A DNA stretch of 64,000 nucleotides from Theocolax elegans (taxonomy: Eukaryota; Arthropoda; Insecta; Hymenoptera; Cerocephalidae): positions 44,643,466-44,707,465 of the forward strand of contig CM047431.1 of the NCBI GenBank assembly GCA_026168455.1, written 5' to 3'. The notes under the pieces are model-generated. The model was not told the DNA's origin, did not search any database, and worked only from the letters and a program-made list of their open reading frames with translations. This document shows, piece by piece, positions 14,081 through 27,469 of this stretch. Position 1 is the stretch's first letter; each line of letters starts with the position of its first letter. The translations under genes were made by a program, and so were the position numbers.

Positions 14081-14180
14081 AGGGAGTAAACAGTCATTTA
14101 TTCCCGGGATGAAAGTTGCTGCCCGAACTTCATAGCTTTTGGCAGTAATTCATCCTAGGGAATAATCGCCTTTTACTCTC
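14081..14180. repeat. 100-bp hairpin (small MITE-like inverted repeat)
   Basis: GGGAGTAAACAGTCATTTAT at the left is the inverse of the right end, which reads ATAATCGCCTTTTACTCTC, with TTCCCGGGATGAA matching TTCATCCTAGGGAA inside. The arms are about 32 bp and the centre about 35 bp. Confidence 0.7.
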
Positions 14181-14742
14181 AAAGTACATATAAAATGTTC
14201 ACCCTATAATCATTTGAAAAGTCACTTTTTAAATATAAAATTTTTTTTTTAATTTCTAAATTTTTTCAATTGTAATATTTTTACTTTGATATATTTAATT
14301 GAATATAATAAATTTAATTTTGTATTTGTAGAAAAAAAGCTAAACAAAATGTTCAAAACAGTCCACGATGAATAAAATAAGTCTTATACCATGAATAAAA
14401 TGAGTGTACGGGGAATAACACGAGTCTACGGGGAATAAAGTGATCGAAGTAATAAATGCAATTTTACTTCACTTGTATAAAGTAGACTTTTTAGATGATT
14501 AGGGTGAAATAGTATTTTTTTCCGTAAACGAATAATTACTATTCTTGTTATTATATCACACTACAATTCTCATATGAAATCATAGTGATTCCAAGAATTG
14601 GTATAGGGCACAATATATATGCACACAGGAGTTAAATATATTGTATAAGACCATCGAAAAACGATAGTTTATATACAACATCATAAATTAAAATATTTTT
14701 TCAATACTTTTAAGGGACACAAAATATTATTTCACTATATAT

Positions 14743-15674
14743 GGGCTATTTCACGTCAAGTGGTACGATGAAAATTTTAAATCGCTCCAAAATTTGAGAA
14801 CAGGCTGGAAATATCTTCCAGAAGATAGAAAAAAAATTTTAGGTGTTACAAATAATTTGCCTAAGAGTTATTCCACCATGAAAAATGGAATTTTAAAATT
14901 TTTTAAAAAAATTGCTATTTTTAAAGCCATTTATCTCAAAATCTATTGATTTTTTTGAAAAAACCTTACAAACAACTTTTGTTCAAAATAATCTTTAGAA
15001 CTTATCTACCTGGGTTACAATTCTTAATTTTAAAATCTCGAAGAAATAGAACACCCGGAAATATTGAATATCAAAAAAAGGCGACCACGCCACAATCGAT
15101 TTTGATCTAACACCGCTCAAAAGATCACATTTTTCGAGAGCTTTCGAATGGCGGTGGTTAGATTATTGGCCAAGACCGCTGGTGTATGTTATGCCCTAAA
15201 ATACATGAAAATTAGTGATTTTAAGAGGTTTATGAGGCATAACTTACACCAGCGGTCTTGGCCAATGATCTAACCACCGCCATTCGAAAGCTCTCCAAAA
15301 ATGTGATCTTTTGAGCGGTGTTAGATCAAAATCGATCGTGGCGTGGTCGCCTTTTTTTGATATTCAATATTTTCGGTCGTTCTATCTCTTCGAGAATTGT
15401 AACCCAGGTAGATAAGTTCTAAAGATTATTTTGAACAAAAGTTGTTTGTAATGTTTTTTCAAAAAAATCAATTGATTTTGAGATAAATGGCTTTAAAAAT
15501 AGCAATTTTTTTAAAAAATTTAAAAATTCCATTTTTCATGGTGGAATAACTCTTAGGCAAATTATTTGTAACACCTAAAATTTTTTTTCTATCTTCTGGA
15601 AGATATTTCCAGCTTGTTCTCAAACTTTGGAGCGATTTAAAATTTTCATCGTACCACTTGACGTGAAATAGCCC
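14743..15674. mobile_element. foldback element family A, copy 1 (932 bp, full-length hairpin)
   Basis: The left end is GGGCTATTTCACGTCAAG and the right end is its exact complement. The arms are complementary to near the centre (about 15205) apart from small changes, so the single strand folds into one long hairpin of about 450 bp. The element is non-coding and sits in a TATATA context. Further copies occur at 19998-20945 and 59672-60217. It is non-autonomous, and the mobilising transposase is not identifiable here. Confidence 0.9.
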
Positions 15675-16424
15675 ATATATTAAACGTATAACCAATGCAA
15701 TCTAGAATAGTTTACTTTTTGAGTAACACATCTCGATAAATTTTACGAGTTTACGATAACTCGAGTTTTCGACTCGCACTCGGTGAAGAAATTCGACTCA
15801 TCTCGAGCGTCAAAATACTCAGAGTTAAGCAGTTTTAGCGATTTGATATAGAATACGCTTGATTTAATCATTCTCTGTCAAAGTTATTAATTTTATTTCC
15901 TCGCTTACAGAAAATCGGTCTGAAGCTATGCTCTAACATATACACTCCAAAAGAAGATAAGTGATGTGTATAATTCACCGTGGTCGTTGAGTAACAAGAA
16001 TTTAAATCTAGTAAGTATAGTAACAATACTATTTTTGAGCATCATTTGCGCAAAAACGAGACAGTAAACGATCGACGCCAAACTAACAAAATTGGAAATG
16101 TCTGCATTGTAAATCGAAATAAAAGATAAGTATATTTAAATGAGGAAATGTATTATTTTATTTCATGTATACATATATATGTATATATTGATTATGTACC
16201 TTTTTACCAGATGCATTTTGCTACGCTTATTTGAACTCAACATTTGAATACCTGTTCATTTATTAATCTTAAACAATCCTGTTATCCCCATATATGCACA
16301 TTACCTTTTTAATTATTTTAGAATTAATTTTTTTTATTGGGAACCAAAAATTTATCAAATAAGTTTATATACTCATAGAACCCACTTTTTATTTTACCAT
16401 TCGCTCTATCGCATCTTTGAAATA
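15675..16424. other. AT-rich spacer with clustered ACTCG/CGAGT words near 15755-15830
   Basis: Non-coding. The pentamer cluster resembles that at 2280-2600 and may reflect a decayed simple repeat. Nothing else recognised. Confidence 0.4.
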
Positions 16425-19400
16425 TTTACATTGAGAGAAATGAATATTTGCGGCAAATTAATATTTATTGAATATTAAATACACACCATGCGTAATTAAC
16501 CCATAAGAGACTTTCTTATATATACGAACATATATATATATATACATGGTACGCGGAAAGAAAAGTTATGAATAAAAATAACTCAAATGTTGTGTATACT
16601 TATCAAAATTTTCTGTAAAATTTGACAATCACATTAAAATGTAGATGAAATTGGCATTACAACACTTACCCAAAACATTTAGATATTTTTTATAACAAAT
16701 TAATTTTTCCCTGTATTTTTATGGAAACATCCATTTTTCTGAGAGTACGAGTATAAGATCAATCTCGGAAATTTCTGTAAATGTATGTTACTTTGTTTAA
16801 TTATTCATACTATAAAAACAGTACTAATTATATTAAAATGTCAAAAGTTTCATTATTATCAATAGTAATATTATAGCCCTAGAAAGTTGCACGTAAATAT
16901 AGATTATTTTACTATTTTTCTATCTCAATAATATATTGAATAACAATGAAAATATAGAGGGGGTTGAAATTTTAAATGATTTGTTTGAAGTATAGGTAAG
17001 TCGATGTTCAGCACATAACGAGTCGTTCGGTTTATCTATGTATATACACTGACGAATTATTGAAATAATATCCTGCAATCCTGTCTTGTATATATATAGT
17101 TACGGTGCGCGATCTCAACCGGGCGTAAGTGAAGTTTAAAAAATTCGAAAGGAGAGATACACGCGTTCTAAATTACTATTTACCGCGTACGAATATATAT
17201 ATAGATATGCGAATGTATGTTAACGAAAGAACAAGCTCGATATAGTTATATATACATAAGTGACAGATATATAAAGAGGCGGGTTACGTTGGATTTGCAA
17301 CAATTAACAATAGTAACGAAACGTACGAGGAGTTGAGCAAGTACCCAACGATTAGGACAAACCTGAGAATTATAGTAAGTATAGTACTGGCTATTTTGGA
17401 TTAGCTAACATCTCTCAACACGTGCATATATCACGAAATTCAAGTATCATTATGTGTGTGATATATGTATATTATATACACTATGACTATGCACACCGCG
17501 TGTACTTGATTTAGTTGAAGTAATACCTGGGAGATTGCGAGTTGTTATATTCCGATACTAATGTTGTTTAAACCTTGGAATTTCATCTGGTCTATGTATC
17601 TCTCTCTTATCTCTCTCTCTCTTGGTAAAATTATTCATACACCCATGTATACGAAAGAGTTATGTGGAAAATAAGGATGAATGTTTTTAGTATACAGTCA
17701 TTATGGGGAAACGGAGGATGGAATTTTTTTCTTGATCAACATTAGATTTATAAAAACTTTGACGCATATATTTACATTGAGAGAAATGAATATTTGCGGC
17801 AAATTAATATTTATTGAATACTAAATACACACCATGCGTAATTAACCCATAAGAGACTTTCTTATATATATACGAACATATATATACATGGTACGCGGAA
17901 AGAAAAGTTATGAATAAAAATAACTCAAATGTTGTGTATATACTTATCAAAATTTTCTGTAAAATTTGACAATCACATTAAAATGTAGATGAAATTGGCA
18001 TTACAACATTTACCCAAAACATTTAGATATTTTTTATAACAAATTAATTTTTCCCTGTATTTTTATGCGGAAACATCCATTTTTCTGAGAGTACGAGTAT
18101 AAGATCAATCTCGGAAATTTCTGTAAATGTATGTTATACTTTGTGTAATTATTCATACTATAAAAACAATACGAATTGTATTAAAATGTCAAAAGTTTCA
18201 TTATTATCAATAGTAATATTATAGCCCTAGAAAGTTGCACGTAAATATAGATTATTTTACTATTTTTCTATCTCAATAATATATTGAATAACAATGAAAA
18301 TATAGAGGGGGGTTGAAATTTTAAATGATTTGTTTGAAGTATAGGTAAGTCGATGTTCAGCACATAACGAGTCGTTCGGTTTATCTATATGTATATACAC
18401 TGACGAATTATTGAAATAATATCCTGCAATCCTGTCTTGTATATATCGTCGGCTGAGTGGAAGAACAGTCTATCTCGGAACTTGCTTGGAAATCGCCCTA
18501 TCTCGCGATCTGCTTGGAAAACGCCCTATCTCGGAACTTGCTTGGAAAACGCCCTATTTCGAAACTTGCTTGAAAAACGCCCTATCTCGGAACTCGCTTG
18601 GAAAACGCCCTATCTCGCGCCTCGGTTGAAAAACGCCCTATCTCAAATGAAATTTTTCGCTTTCAAATTTTGTAGTGGCACCTGCACTGCGCAACTTAAA
18701 AATACGGTCTTTCTAATTAAAATAAATTAATTAGTGAAGTGTTTAAAATTCGGAAAAATATTGTTTACGCGTCATCGGGACTCCTCAGAGAAAGAGAGAC
18801 TTCTCTGACTTTATCTATCTATCAGCGGGGATATATCAAGTACTTATTATATCACCCGACCTGTGTGCAATTTAAATAATGTTTTAAGTTAATAAAGGTT
18901 AAAAAAAAGTTGAGAGAACGGAGATTTTTAAGCTTAGAATTTTAAGTTGCGCAGCGGTGCCACTACAAAATTTGAAAGCGAAAAATTTCATTTGAGATAG
19001 GGCGTTCTTCAACCGAGGCGCGAAATAGGGCGTTTTCCAAGCGAGTTCCGAGATAGGGCGTTTTCCAAGCAAGTTCCGAGATAGGGCGTTTTCCAAGCAA
19101 ATCGCGAGATAGGGCGTTTTCCAAGCAAGTTCCGAGATAGACTGTTCTTCCACTCAGCCGACGATATATAGTTACGGTGCGCGATCTCAACCGGGCGTAA
19201 GTGAAGTTTAAAAAATTCGAAAGGAGAGATACACGCGTTCTAAATTATTATTTACCGCGTACGAATATATATATAGATATGCGAATGTATGTTAACGAAA
19301 TAACAAGCTCGATATAGTTATATATATATAAGTGACAGATATATAAAGAGGCGGGTTACGTTGGATTTGCAACAATTAACAATAGTAACGAAACGTACGA

Positions 19401-19848
19401 GGAGTTGAGCAAGTACCCAACGATTAGGACAAACCTGAGAATTATAGTAAGTATAGTACTGGGCTATTTTGGATTAGCTAACATCTCTCTAACACGTGCA
19501 TATATCACGAAATTCAAGTATCATTATGTGTGTGTATGTATATATATACACTATGCACTGTGCACACCGCGTGTACTTGATTTAGTTGAAGTAATACCTG
19601 GGAGATTGCGAGTTGTTATATTCCGATACTAAATGTTGTTTAAACCTTTGGAATTTCATCTGGTCTATGTATATCTCTCTCTCTTGGTAAATATTATTCA
19701 TACACCCATGTATACGAAAGAGTTATGTGGAAAATAAGGATGAATGTTTTTAGTATATAGTCATTATGGGGGAAACGGAGGATGGAATTTTTTTCGTCTA
19801 ATGATCAACAGTTAGATTTAATAAAAACTTTAGACGCATATATTTACA
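16425..19848. repeat. tandem segmental duplication, ~1346-bp unit, second copy carrying an insertion
   Basis: TTGAGAGAAATGAATATTTG at 16431 recurs at 17777. Copy 1 spans about 16425-17770. Copy 2 spans about 17771-19848 but contains the 719-bp foldback insert at 18446-19164. The breakpoints share the microhomology ATATTTACAT (about 16423, 17769 and 19841). Identity is very high, with scattered 1-3-bp indels, mostly in TA runs. No gene is seen in the unit. Confidence 0.9.
18446..19164. mobile_element. FB-like foldback element with 28-bp tandem repeats in its arms (719 bp)
   Basis: The termini are TCGTCGGCTGAGTGG and its complement. The arms consist mostly of a 28-bp tandem unit (CTATCTCGGAACTTG plus CTTGGAAAACGCC): six units on the left and five on the right, in inverted order. 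A middle segment (about 18725-18900) is AT-rich. Tandemly repetitive inverted arms recall Drosophila FB/Galileo elements, a structural analogy only. Copy 1 of the surrounding duplication keeps the empty site (TA run at 17089-17098), so insertion followed the duplication. Confidence 0.85.
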
Positions 19849-19937
19849 TCGACTTTTCATCTGGATGTTATTAAAATTTTTAATTTTTATTATTAGGTAT
19901 ATATATAACAACTATACGTCGATTGATTGATCAATGT

Positions 19938-19939
<2 letters not shown>

Positions 19940-19997
<58 letters not shown>
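19940..19997. repeat. long (TA)n microsatellite
   Basis: About 29 uninterrupted TA units lie directly against the left end of foldback element A copy 2. TA runs flank most hairpin elements in this window. Confidence 0.95.
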
Positions 19998-19999
<2 letters not shown>

Positions 20000-20945
20000 G
20001 CAATTTCACGTCAAGTGGTACGATGAAAATTTTAAATCGCTCCAAAATTTGAAAACAGGCTGGAAATATCTTTCAGAAGATAGAAAAAAATTTTTAGGTG
20101 TTAAAAATAATTTGCCTAAGAATTATTCCACCATAAAAAATGGAAATTTTTCAATTTTTTAGAAAAATTTCTATTTTCAAAGCCATTTATCTCAAAATCT
20201 ATTGATTTTTTTGAAAAAACATTAAAAACAACTTTTGTTCAAAATAATCCTTAGAACTTATCTACCTGGGTTACAATTCTTAATTTTAAAATCTCGAAGA
20301 GATAGAACACCCGGAAATATTGAATATCAAAAAAAGGCGACCACGCCACAATCGATTTTGATCTAACATCGCTCAAAAGATCACATTTTTTGAGAGCTTT
20401 CGAATGGCGGTGGTTAGATTATTGGCCAAGACAGCTGGTGTAAGTTATGCCCTAAAATACATGAAAATTAGTGATTTTATGAGGTTTATGGGGTATAACT
20501 TACACCAACGGTCTTGGCCAATAATCTAACCACCGTCATTCGAAAGCTCGCGAAAAATGTGATCTTTTGAGCGGTGTTAGATCAAAATCGATTGTGGCGT
20601 GGTCGCCTTTTTTTGATATTCAATATTTCCAAGTGCCCTATCTCTTCGAGATTTTAAAATTAAGAATTGTAACCCAGGTAGATAAGTTCTAAAGATTATT
20701 TTGAACAAAAGTTTTTTTTAATGTTTTTTCAAAAAAATCAATAGATTTTGAGATAAATGGCTTTGAAAATAGAAATTTTTCTAAAAAATTGAAAAATTTC
20801 CATTTTTTATGGTGGAATAACTCTTAGGCAAATTATTTTTAACACCTAAAAATTTTTTTCTATCTTCTGAAAGATATTTCCAGCCTGTTTTCAAATTTTG
20901 GAGCGATTTAAAATTTTCATCGTACCACTTGACGTGAAATAGCCC
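19998..20945. mobile_element. foldback element family A, copy 2 (948 bp)
   Basis: It has the same ends as copy 1 (GGGCAATTTCACGTCAAG left with one change, complement of GGGCTATTTCACGTC right) and is collinear with 14743-15674. The arms are nearly complementary throughout and TA runs flank both sides. No ORF is present. Confidence 0.9.
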
Positions 20946-23900
20946 ATATATATATATATATATATCACCTGATCAAACCAAGTGCATTTACGAAAACAAG
21001 GTTTTAAGAAATTGTTGAACACTCGTAATAAAATTATACAGTTCAGATTTAAAAAAATGGTCACTTTTAATTTCTTATAGACGAAAGAATGAATTTAAAA
21101 AAAATCTATTTAAAAAATAATTTTATATTACAAATATAATTTATGGGTTGAAAGGTGCAATAGATTCCTGTAATTCGGGTATACTAAAGTTCACCCTGAA
21201 AGAATTTAAATTCTTTTAAAGCCGAGACGAACAATTTTGTTTAACATCGAATTAAATTATTATTCTTAGATTTTTAGATTATGATTTTTAGCTAGGGGGT
21301 TACTTAAACACATTTGAATGGAATGTCAGAATAGATTACGAAATGTTTATAAATGTGAATTATTTATTAACTGTATTAACCAGTTTACATACTTTTTATA
21401 ATCGACTGAGTGAACTTGTATATATACGTAATATTAACATTTTGGTTAACTATAAGGATACAAAGTATAAGGCAGACTACTTTATTCTTTTCTATTCTTT
21501 AAACAATTTCGGAACTTCTGAGATAAAATTTGTTACAAGTCGAGCTCGAAAACGGCACTGAAATACAAAACGTTCATATCAAACTTTAAAAACTCGTTCC
21601 AATTGCAGTTTATTGTTTCTACAAATACATCCATTGTATTTCACAATTATGCGTTATTTATTATACCACAAAAACGGCCGATGTTACGTAATATGTATAT
21701 ATATTTACGTGTAGATAACGATTATATAGATAACATTTATGTCTCTTATATTTTTACACTTACGGATTTATTACTATATCGTTAGAATGAAAATGTTATA
21801 CTGAACTTCTCCTGCAATACACCTATATTGTGTATTTTTATTTTAGCTGTATAGGCTTCAAGTTCATTGAATTCTGTAACATTTCATTCCGTGTACACAA
21901 GAGTCTTATACGTCAGCTGATGTAGTTATATGTGTTATATATATATATAGAAAAAAGGAGCGAGAAAGTGAGAGAACGGTCAGCTTACGTGCGGCACGCA
22001 TCCACGCGCATCGCGACAAATCTTCCGGGGTAAAAGGGGAAAACGACGGCCTTCTAAATCCTGTCATTGACCTTGCCATCCGTCAGACAAACTTTTGTCA
22101 TTTCCTAGCTGACCTCCTTCCTTCTCTCATCCCTCTTTCTCTCTCTTTCGACTTTTCTTATTTATACAATTATTTATCTTATATTATATACTCTATTATT
22201 ATTTATCTAAAACTACATATGCGATCACAAATCAAGAATATGTACTTGGAAATTTCCACCGGTAAACGAATTTTAGGAAGAAACGTAACCAAAATCACGT
22301 ATTATATATACTTATAAGTGCACTGCAAGTGCAAGGGTCGGTCTTCGTCAAATACCTATATAAGCACAAAAGGTGAGGTTAAACCGCCATCTACCGGATC
22401 GTCTGGTAATCCGCGTGTAAACCCTTCGAATTCGTTTCCACCGGTAGCAACCACCAACCTCCCCCGATCAATTGCCCCATGTATATACGTATATACTTTT
22501 GAGATTAGCCCATTAAGCGACATGCGATACGCGTACCATCTACACCCTCGAGTAAGAGAGAGAAAGAGAGAGAAGGGTAAAGCGTAACGGGGAGCAGACG
22601 GTCAACGATTCGAATTATTCGGAGAGGGATAACGACCGCAATCTTTAAATACGGATGAGTAGGCATCGTATGTCTTTTCCTCCAGTCATTTTCGAGTTAA
22701 TCATTGGAAAACTATTTGGTCTTTTATATATATAACTATATATCTTGATATACGGATACACATGTACTTTTAAATTGTAAGTAACAAAATTATCTCCGAT
22801 GATGAATTAATTTAAACGAAGCTGAATTTTATCGTTTGTATTCGTCGATAAATTTACAATTCTACATATTTTCATTTTAATAAGCAATAAACAGATATTG
22901 TTTTAATAAAATGTCCGAGAAATGAATTTTTGATCACTTGATGAAACGGTTTGTCTCATCAAATTTCATAACTATAATTATATCCAAGTAAAATATACTT
23001 AAGCATTTCTTAGTTTGTATAAATGTTATAATATCGATTTAGGCGCTATTAAAAATATGGTCATGATGGAAATAATATATCATAAAATCGAGTTTACATC
23101 TTCGTAAATATTGGAAATATGACAGAAACGAAGGCTGTATTAATATAAAGCCAATCGACTTTCTAAGAATTCGTTAAGTCACTTGGTGGTGTGACTCGTC
23201 GGAAGCTGGAAAAACAATGTAAATCTTTGAAGGCTATGGTCATCCCGGGTTATTCTGTCAAATATAAGGAACTGGATTAAAAAAACGTTTCATCTCGTTC
23301 AGTCCATCGCGACACTGAGATATAAATATATTATTTTGGAAATTATTATATTTATCGGTATAATGGACGTAAAGACCGTTATATACAATAACAAATATTA
23401 ATAAATATAATTTGTAATAAAATTCACTAAAAGTTTTAACAACAATATTGTATAGTACTCTTTTGTATTTATACACAGCTTTGTGCAACTAAACAAAATG
23501 TATTAATTTGCTTAACAACAACGTATATCCCTGTGCACACGTCTACGATGTAGAACAAGTAAATTGATCTATAAAAATGACTTAAAGGTTAGGATGATTA
23601 AAAAAGTAAAAACGAAAAACCCGGTCTCTTAATTAGATAAATCGTCGTTCTGAAATTTACGACAATCGCTCGATCTATAAATATATATGCATATAATACC
23701 GATCTATATGTATATATACATAGATATATAATCGTTTTCTTAATTGCGTGCTATGAATAATTACCCACTTTTCCTCTGCCTCTCTCTCCCTCTCTCTTGG
23801 TCTCTCTGTCTCTATATGCCTACCTGTTTAAATTCCGCGCACGTATTATTCCACCCCCATTATCGCGTTACACAGGCTTATCCAACTCTCAACTTGGACG

Positions 23901-24962
23901 ATTAATGCGCGCGCGACCTTCTCCCGCACACATACATATATACGTATAGTATAGGATGCATACACACCACATAGACCGATCGAATGTAACTTTCGGTGTA
24001 TATACACTTATATGTATATAAATCTTATGTACATGCACGAGGGATTGAAATTTCCAATTTTCGTAGGATTCGGGTGACAGGTGATTTTAATTAATTTTCA
24101 ATGCGGATATATATACGATTCGAGTGAGAGTTTCAGTTACATATACTAGGGTTTTTTTACAGCTATGATGCACATTCCGCGCTCATTATGTTGCCCCCTT
24201 GCTTTTCTTTTTGTTCAACAAAGAGAGAGAGAGAGAGAGAGAGGGAGAGATGCGCGAGTTGTATAGTTAGGATAAACATCGGTGTGGAACTGCACATTCA
24301 TATATGCATTATTGTGCGCGTTCGTTGTTATTAGGGAGCCTCATTGTTTCATTGTTGCGGCACCATCGCTCGACTTTTATGCGTTACGTAACTCTATCCC
24401 GCCTATCCCTCCCCCCACCCGCCCTCATCACCATCTCTCTCTCACTAGCTTACATATATTCATACATTTTATTCCGTCAACTTTGTCATTTTCTATCTTC
24501 CATTGCATATATGTTACGCGGAAAATCTAAATTCACAATTTCGTATGGTGTTTCCACCTTGCAATCGACACATCAGTTCTTAATCTTTTATATTTCTGTA
24601 GGTGTAACATTCGAATTTTCCGTGCATAATACACGGAAATAAAAAAAAAAATCAAAATAATAAAAACACAGTCGTGACTGCCTTATCACAACAATGGTTG
24701 TGACTACAAAAAAAAATGTTTTAACATGCAGGAGCTAAACTTATGGTTGTGGCAACAAGATAGTTTAGGTGATGTTGCAACTCTACATTTTATCCGTACA
24801 TTTCGAAGCAAATTACGGAAGGAAATAATTTACATGGACAACTTGAAATAAAATTTATCGCATATTTTGTATCACTGTAATAATATACAAATATAATTGT
24901 TACAAAAGTGCTAGTGAATGTTTCACACCTCAATAAGATCAACCACAATAAAAGTGATTGAT
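20946..24962. other. non-coding stretch with unique-complexity islands at 22010-22130 and 22330-22540
   Basis: It is mostly AT-rich. The segment 22010-22130 is balanced in composition and holds TGACCTTG at about 22067 (an FTZ-F1/ERR-type half site on the minus strand) and TGTCA motifs. The segment 22330-22540 is also non-repetitive, with CCGCCATCTACC near 22390. Microsatellites include (GA)n at 24222-24250. These islands are candidate conserved non-coding elements upstream of ss. No gene is supported. Confidence 0.4.
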
Positions 24963-25248
24963 GCTTATTCGTTATATCCCCCCCCCCCAAAATAATTATT
25001 TTTTTTCATAAATCGTTAAAAAATGATCAAATATAAAAATTAAAATATAAATTTCGATGGTATAACTCATTTTTTAATAACCCAATAACCCAATGTAATT
25101 ATTGAGTTATTGGGTTTTGTGGATTATTAAAACAATGAGTTTCTTAATCGGAATTTTTATTTTTTATTTATATATTTTGTTACTTTTTAACGATTTAAGA
25201 AAAAATGAATTATTTGGGGTGGGGGGGAGGTATAACGAATAAGACCTC
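24963..25248. repeat. ~286-bp hairpin element
   Basis: CTTATTCGTTATATCCCCCC at the left is matched by GGGGAGGTATAACGAATAAG at the right. The arms continue inward with imperfect pairing (AATAACCCAATAACCCA against TTGAGTTATTGGGTT) to a short loop near 25097. It is non-coding and MITE-like. Confidence 0.8.
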
Positions 25249-27321
25249 GAATAAGGCTCAAGTGATTTTTTTTATTACAACTACACTCTCTCGAAAGAAT
25301 CATGTTCATTAGTTAATTAAATTAAATTGTAAAGAATTATAACTCCAAAATTTTGATGACCTAATAAATTATTAACGTTGTTAAAAATATAATATGGATA
25401 GTCTGGGTTTTCCGGATAAATAATTTTAAACTACGAAAAATATAACTTAGAATATAACAAAATTGCAAAAGATGAAATTTTCGAAAAATCGTTTTTCAGA
25501 TTTGTCTTAAAAAAACTATTATCACTCTTGAAAATTAAAAATTGTGAATAATTTTTTAACCTTCGAATTACACGTATACAAGTAAACAAATATTAGTAAG
25601 AAATACTTAAATCGATTGTCAAAAATTTGTAGATTTTAAACCTGGAATAAAGTTGGAAGCGGCTAAATAGGAAAGGCTGATCGAAACGCATAAAAGATAA
25701 TGAAAATAAAGTATATAGATCTCTCTGGAGAACGGGAATATCCTATATATGTAAGGAAACAATACTCTTAAAAGCCCAAAACAGAGCGCAAGGTGACGAG
25801 AGGAGCAACCTTTTCTTCCCCTTCCCTCGCCGGCCAAAGTGTACACATCTCTTTCGCTCAGTGTCTCCGCGGTCAATAAAGCAAACTTTAGTTATACCCG
25901 AAGGGTAAATGGAATGAAACTGACCGGTCCACATAAATCGAGAGGACCATTGTACGAAAGGCCACAGGTCTCATTGTCCCAATAGTCACGGGATGTTTAA
26001 CTCGCCAGGGTATTAAGGGCTACTCCCTCGCGGATTACTCGGTGATGCTTTCCGGCAATATGTTGACCAATGTCACTTTTATTTTTCTCCGATTCATTCG
26101 TCATTGAGCTTTACGAGGACGACTTTTCCTTTCCTCGTATCTACAATACGGGAAATGGAATTGGTGATTAATGAGACTTCCGTATCTCCTCCTCGTATAT
26201 ACCTATATACCTTATACATTTTATATTATAACTTTCAATCTCGATTTGAATTAACCCTTTGGGGTTAATCTACGGGTGTTCGAGGATAACATCGTGATTT
26301 ATTGTTTGTTGCTTTCAGATATACGATCGATCAAAAATTAATATTGTTTACCATTTTGCTTGTTCGTTACTTCCAATAGTGATTTCTCTTTATCTACATA
26401 TAGCCGAATCGTAATGCGTATACGCATACGTATAATTAAATGCACCAGCGTAACAACAGGATTAATTTGAAACTTATGTAATTGCAACAGTCGTTTCAAA
26501 TGGGTGTAATATTTACTTAATTTTTTGGTTTAGCGATTAAATGTTCCAGGCTTACCGAGCTGGTTCCATAATACATACGTTCCTGCGTAGGAAAATTTAT
26601 GAAACGCTTTTCCTGCAACAACATGAGAAAAATTTTCCACGTAAATTAGTACCACAAAAGTAACGTCGATTTTCTTACCAAATATTCAACATATACAAAA
26701 ATTACGGTCTATCTATATAGTACCCCTGATCCAACGGTATATAACAGCTATTTTTAGTTTCTAAAAAATAATAAAAAAGAAAAATAAAATCAAAATTAAT
26801 TACACCCGGAGAGTGAAATAATAGCCGAAATCGTCTAAAATGTAACACGCAAACTTTGCTACACGGTACCCCCAAAATCAAAGAAGGAAGTATTCATTTC
26901 GTCATATATAAGGTAATTAATTTGGTTAAACACTTCCAAGTAAGAAGTTTCGCGATGATCGTTTCCGAATATTCAAAAGCGACAAAACCGCCTACGTATA
27001 TAGTCGATCGGTATATATATATTTTTTTTCTCAATATACACGCGTATATATACGTGTAACGGACCGAAAGAGAGAAATAAAAAAAGGAAATCAGTTGGGA
27101 TCAAATGTGCGTAAGTATCATGTGTCAAGATATAGACGAAGAAGGAGAGGAAGAAGAAGAAGCCCTTGTAATTGCGATATCGATGAAATTATAAATGCCC
27201 TCGAAAATAAATGTATAAAAATAACCTCTCGAACGCGCGCGCGCACACACACAAGTTTACATATACATACAGATGTATTCGAAAGAAGGTATATAGCTAA
27301 ATCTCTTTCTCTCTCTCCTTT

Positions 27322-27352
<31 letters not shown>

Positions 27353-27469
27353 GCATCCATAACAACCGACAGTTTAACCGATAATTACCATAGGCCGCGC
27401 GGGGTGTATTACATTGTTATTATAATGAAGCCGGATAAATAGAAGCCGCGGATACGTGATCGTCGCAAT
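25249..27469. other. non-coding stretch with a balanced-composition island at 25790-26130
   Basis: The island (about 340 bp) lacks microsatellites and repeats and stands out from its AT-rich surroundings. I see no coherent ORF or splice structure, so a regulatory element is more likely than an exon. The rest is AT-rich with TA runs. Confidence 0.35.

Noticed and set aside
18465..18640. 28-bp tandem repeats resembling a CRISPR repeat array
   Set aside because: The units are contiguous with no spacers, diverge from each other, and recur inverted in the opposite arm of a foldback element in a eukaryotic genome.
27095..27442. 115-residue plus-strand frame with Arg-rich and Ser/Leu-rich parts
   Set aside because: It is driven by GAAGAA, CGCGCACACA and CTCTCT microsatellites.
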